Below are positions 60,662 through 64,000 of a stretch of 64,000 nucleotides of DNA, piece after piece. This stretch comes from Ctenosaura bakeri (Eukaryota; Chordata; Lepidosauria; Squamata; Iguanidae): the NCBI GenBank assembly GCA_948474755.1, contig CAOLHI010000079.1, positions 62,001 through 126,000 of the forward strand. The letters run 5' to 3'. The notes under the pieces were generated by a model, which was given only the letters and a program-made list of their open reading frames with translations, was not told the origin of the DNA and made no database searches. Position 1 is the stretch's first letter. Each line of letters opens with the position of its first letter. A program made the position numbers and the translations under genes.

Positions 60662-62575
60662 GTGCCTGGCAGGACCTACCAATACCCACTCTTCAGCCTA
60701 CCATCAGCGCTCGGAGACCGACCGACACTGGCTCGACACCTAGCGGAGTGGCAGTATGTCACCACGGACTCTTGGGTGCTTTCCATCGTCCGTCTTGGCT
60801 ACGCCATCGAGTTTCTCGATATTCCTCCTCGCGGCGTTTACTACTCCACGCCGTCGAGTCCGGCCCTCCTGGAAGAGATCCAATCCCTCCTCCAGAAAGG
60901 GGCGATCGAGCAGCTCCCGCAAGACGCCAAGACCACCGGCTTCTTCTCCAGGTACTTCACGGTACCGAAAGCCGACGGTACCCTCCGGCCGATCCTAGAC
61001 CTCAGAGGGGTGAACTACTACATCCGCCCCAAAAGGTTCAAGATGGTCACGATACCGTCGATCCTGCCCTTCCTACATCGAGGGGACTGGTTCGCCTCCA
61101 TCGATCTCCGAGACGCATACTTCCATATCGCCATTCGCCCGCAGCACAGACGGTACCTCCGCTTCGCAGTCGACGACACCTGTTACCAGTACAAGGTGCT
61201 GCCGTTCGGACTCTCGACTGCCCCAAGGGTCTTCACCAAGTGCATGGCCCCGGTGGTATCCTACCTGCGGACGAAGGGCGCTTCTGTCTTCCCTTACCTC
61301 GACGATTGGCTGTTGGTGGCGTCCTGCAAACAGAGACTTTACCACGACGTCCACATGACGTTGTCACTCCTGACCCGCCTTGGTCTACGGGTGAATCCGA
61401 AGAAGTCCCACCTCGAGCCGGCGAGGATCTTGGACTTCATCGGGGCGACGCTCGACTCGACCTCCGCCAGGGCGTACCTGCCAGAGTCTCGAGCCCAAAC
61501 CCTGATCCGGGCTGCCGCTCACGCTCGTACGGCCCCGACGTTATCTGCGAGAAGCGTCCAGCAGCTCTTGGGCTACATGGCTGCGACGACCGCTGTGACA
61601 TATCTCGCCAGGCTGAGAGCAAGGCCTCTTCAACACTGGTTCGTCCGCATATTCGACCCCCTGCGAGACGAACAGACACTCCGACTGCAGCTGCCGGGAG
61701 ACGTCCGCTCATCCCTCCGATGGTGGCAGTCGCGATGCAATCTCATGTCAGGGATGCCTTTCCAACAGCCGACACCGAAGGTGACGGTAACGACCGACGC
61801 CTCCCTGTATGGATGGGGTGCCCACTGCGGCGATCTCAGAGTCCGCGACAGATGGACCGACGACGAGACCGCTCTCCATATCAACGCGTTGGAGCTACTC
61901 GCCGTCTGGAAAGCCCTACGGGCGTTCCGCCACGCTGTGGCGGGGCGCACGGTCCTGATTCTGACGGACAACACCACCGCCGTCTGCTACATCAACAGAC
62001 AAGGTGGGACTCATTCCACGACCCTGCTCCACATCGCGCTCGACCTGTGGGACTGGTGCATTCGCCTGCACACGCATCCCGTGGCGGTTCACCTGGCCGG
62101 GCAGGAGAACACCACGGCAGACGCCCTCAGCAGGGACACCTCATCCCATCACGAATGGTCTCTCTCCGGAGAGGCGTTCACACTGATTCGGGACCGCTGG
62201 GGCGAACCATCGATCGACCTCTTCGCGACCAGGGAAAACGCGAAGTGTCGCCGATTCTGTTCCAGAGCGGGCCACGATCGCGCCTCCATCGGGGACGCTT
62301 TCCAGCTTCCGTGGACCGGGGAACTCCTCTACGCGTTCCCGCCGTTCCCGCTGCTCGGCCGGACGATATCGAAGATCCTCGCCGACCGAGCCGACGCGAT
62401 CCTGGTAGCCCCGTATTGGCCGAGGCAACATTGGTTCGCACCCCTGCTACAAGCCGCACGGGACGACCTGCTCCGGCTGCCACCGACACCGGACCTGCTC
62501 TCCCACTCCGGCGGCCGAGTCCTCCATCCGGACCTGCCACGCCTGGCCCTCCATGCCTGGAGGATATCGCACTAG
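60662..62575 (+). CDS. DIRS ORF2: RT, RNase H, methyltransferase-position domain, copy 3
   Basis: Same length as in copy 1 (about 637 residues) and intact: ASIDLRDAY and FPYLDDWLL of the reverse transcriptase, TDAS / NALELLAV / TDNTTAV / ADALSR of RNase H, and IDLFATRENAK ... YAFPPFPLLGR in the methyltransferase position. The open frame extends upstream to 60122, joining the ORF1 tail to ORF2. The natural junction TTTTGA at 60655-60660 is still present but is read as GGT TTT GAT in this frame. Confidence 0.92.
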   Translation: MPGRTYQYPLFSLPSALGDRPTLARHLAEWQYVTTDSWVLSIVRLGYAIEFLDIPPRGVYYSTPSSPALLEEIQSLLQKGAIEQLPQDAKTTGFFSRYFTVPKADGTLRPILDLRGVNYYIRPKRFKMVTIPSILPFLHRGDWFASIDLRDAYFHIAIRPQHRRYLRFAVDDTCYQYKVLPFGLSTAPRVFTKCMAPVVSYLRTKGASVFPYLDDWLLVASCKQRLYHDVHMTLSLLTRLGLRVNPKKSHLEPARILDFIGATLDSTSARAYLPESRAQTLIRAAAHARTAPTLSARSVQQLLGYMAATTAVTYLARLRARPLQHWFVRIFDPLRDEQTLRLQLPGDVRSSLRWWQSRCNLMSGMPFQQPTPKVTVTTDASLYGWGAHCGDLRVRDRWTDDETALHINALELLAVWKALRAFRHAVAGRTVLILTDNTTAVCYINRQGGTHSTTLLHIALDLWDWCIRLHTHPVAVHLAGQENTTADALSRDTSSHHEWSLSGEAFTLIRDRWGEPSIDLFATRENAKCRRFCSRAGHDRASIGDAFQLPWTGELLYAFPPFPLLGRTISKILADRADAILVAPYWPRQHWFAPLLQAARDDLLRLPPTPDLLSHSGGRVLHPDLPRLALHAWRISH

Positions 62576-63588
62576 ACGACCCCGTCCTCGGTACCGTCCT
62601 CGTCGCGGCCAGGAAGGAATCCACCCGTCGCAACTATCAATACAAGTGGCGACGCTTCCTGACCTTCGCTAACGAGAGGAGTGAGCCGGTATCGCCCGCG
62701 GGGCTCTCGACCGTCCTGCATTTCCTCCTGCACCTCCGGCAACAGGGGCTGGCGTTTCCATCCCTGAAGGTGTATCTCTCCGCGATCGTGGCATACCAAC
62801 CGCCACGGTCGGCTGCCTCGGCCTTCTTCAGGAACGATACCGTTAAGCGGTTCCTGAAAGGACTTCATCATCTCTACCCGCCGGTATCGCCGCCGCTACC
62901 GCCGTGGTCCCTCTCATTGGTGCTCTCGCAGCTGACAAAGCCGCCCTTCGAGCCGATGGCGACCTCGGATGACAGGCTCCTGACCATGAAAACTGCCTTC
63001 CTGGTAGCGGTGACCTCAGCGAGGCGAGCGGGTGAGATCACAGCTCTTCGATCCGATGAGCCCTTCACGGTCTTCCACAGGGACAAGGTGGTCCTGAGAC
63101 CTGACATCTCGTTCCTGCCTAAGGTGGTGTCCAGTTTCCATCTCAACCAGGACATCATCCTGCCTGCCTTCTTCCCGAATCCGACGACATCGTTGGAGCG
63201 GTCCCTCCACTCACTGGACGTGCGTCGGGCATTGGCCTTCTACAAGGACAGGACTGCTTCCTTCCGACAGACGCCGCATCTCTTCGTTTGCTATGGGCGA
63301 CGTCGGAAGGGCCTCAAAGTGTCCACCCAGCGCTTCTCCAAATGGGTGGTACAGACTATTCAACTGGCGTATGAGCTCGCGAGGAAGCCTCCGCCAGTCC
63401 TGCTTCGAGCCCACTCCACCAGAGCTGTGGCTACTTCTGCGGCCCTCCTGCGAGGAGTTGACCTGCATGAACTCTGCCGTGTGGCGACCTGGTCCCAACC
63501 GTCGACCTTCGTGCGCCACTACAGGCTCGACTGCCGGTCGCGCAGAGATGCCCGGTTTGGACGTGAGGTGTTGGCTTCCGTGCTGTAG
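62557..63588 (+). CDS. DIRS tyrosine recombinase (YR), copy 3
   Basis: Intact. Catalytic residues at Arg codon 63025 (SARRAGEI), His 63412 and Arg 63421 (RAHSTRAV), Trp in ATWSQ, Tyr 63520 (VRHYRLD). Overlaps the ORF2 end; the frame is open from 60748, as in copy 1, so the start is unresolved. Stop TAG at 63586-63588, 36 bases before the ICR. Confidence 0.9.
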   Translation: MEDIALDDPVLGTVLVAARKESTRRNYQYKWRRFLTFANERSEPVSPAGLSTVLHFLLHLRQQGLAFPSLKVYLSAIVAYQPPRSAASAFFRNDTVKRFLKGLHHLYPPVSPPLPPWSLSLVLSQLTKPPFEPMATSDDRLLTMKTAFLVAVTSARRAGEITALRSDEPFTVFHRDKVVLRPDISFLPKVVSSFHLNQDIILPAFFPNPTTSLERSLHSLDVRRALAFYKDRTASFRQTPHLFVCYGRRRKGLKVSTQRFSKWVVQTIQLAYELARKPPPVLLRAHSTRAVATSAALLRGVDLHELCRVATWSQPSTFVRHYRLDCRSRRDARFGREVLASVL

Positions 63589-63624
63589 GACCTGACCCGC
63601 CGTCCGACCGGTAAGCTACACAGT

Positions 63625-63721
63625 CTCCTAGTGTATGAAGGCACAGAGACCACGAAGAAGAAGAACAGGTTGCTTACCTGTAACTGTGGTTCTTCGAGTG
63701 GTCATCTGTGCCATCATACAC
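63625..63721 (+). repeat. ICR of DIRS copy 3
   Basis: 63625-63662 is complementary to the left end 57878-57915 and 63663-63721 to the right end 63903-63961, with no gap between the halves, exactly as in copy 1. Confidence 0.92.
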
Positions 63722-63764
63722 ACCCGCCCTTCCTCCCCTCTTTCTCAGGTCCCTGTAGGTTCTA

Positions 63765-63961
63765 CGGCGGACGACAGAACTGAGGAGAGACCGTTGCTCG
63801 GCGGGAGGAGCATGCGCAGTACCGGCGTGGGGGAGGGGTTCCCGCCAAGCGAACAAGCTCTAGAAGTTTCCGAACGCTACCGCGCAGGCGCTAAAGCTCC
63901 TAGTGTATGATGGCACAGATGACCACTCGAAGAACCACAGTTACAGGTAAGCAACCTGTTC
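63765..63961 (-). repeat. Right inverted terminal repeat of DIRS copy 3
   Basis: Same as 6087-6283 with single-base differences, including the 27-nt outer extension. The last 39 bases of the window are flank. Confidence 0.87.
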
Positions 63962-64000
63962 TTTCAGCTTATGGTGGCCCTATCAGTGAGACACCTCCAC

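Larger units (their letters stand above)
57878..63961 (+). mobile_element. DIRS-type retrotransposon, copy 3
   Basis: 6084 bp, the same length as copy 1, with all structural parts: left ITR 57878-58050, ORF1, ORF2, recombinase, ICR 63625-63721 and right ITR 63765-63961. Two one-base deletions affect the ORF1 end (about 60296 and 60632), while ORF2 and the recombinase are open. Differences from copy 1 are scattered substitutions. The flanks do not resemble those of copy 1, so this is a separate insertion and not a segmental duplication. Confidence 0.95.

Noticed and set aside
200..63961. Copies 1 and 3 as products of one segmental duplication
   Set aside because: Left and right flanks differ completely, and similarity stops exactly at the element ends.
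1..64000. CRISPR arrays, rRNA, intact tRNA genes or bacterial operons
   Set aside because: None seen; the tRNA-like segments are SINE heads and relics lacking a full tRNA fold.

Overview
The window is vertebrate nuclear DNA, most likely from a squamate reptile (a lizard, perhaps iguanian). It carries the 3' half of a FOXO3 gene on the + strand. Around and inside the gene lie repeats typical of squamates: tRNA-derived Sauria/ACA-type SINEs, a BovB-like RTE LINE, CR1 3' ends, and foldback and Tigger-like MITEs. The species call is an inference from this repeat mixture. No bacterial or viral genes were seen.

Layout: 1-34851 is the downstream part of a long FOXO3 intron; the exon with the FOXO3 start codon is not in the window. 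Position 34852 begins the main FOXO3 coding exon, which enters inside the forkhead domain, stops at 36254 and ends at a splice donor at 36290/36291. An intron inside the 3'UTR runs to 50611. The terminal, non-coding exon starts at 50612 and probably ends near an AATAAA at 57195-57200. The coding exon lacks one base near 35418, which splits the reading frame. Everything else about the exon looks functional, so an assembly error is the likeliest cause.

The dominant accessory content is three copies of one GC-rich, about 6.1 kb DIRS-type (tyrosine-recombinase) retrotransposon, at 200-6283, 23043-29067 and 57878-63961. All are in the same orientation as FOXO3. Each has unequal inverted terminal repeats, the right one with a 27-nt outer extension. 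Each carries a Gag-like ORF1 (zinc-binding and SR-rich), an ORF2 with reverse transcriptase, RNase H and a DIRS methyltransferase-position domain, and an overlapping tyrosine recombinase ORF. An internal complementary region (ICR) reads as the reverse complement of the joined element ends. Copies 1 and 3 have intact ORF2 and recombinase but different small deletions in ORF1. Copy 2 is cut up by clustered indels that look more like consensus error than decay. The ORF1/ORF2 junction (UUU UGA, with no ATG available to ORF2) looks like a +1 programmed frameshift site.

In the element's presumed life cycle, ORF1 would package the RNA and RT/RNase H would copy it. The ICR would template end joining into a circle, and the recombinase would insert the circle without target duplication. 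Three copies of a GGCC-ended palindromic MITE (10810, 18698, 51469) also stand out; one lies inside the FOXO3 3'UTR, where it would be transcribed as a hairpin.
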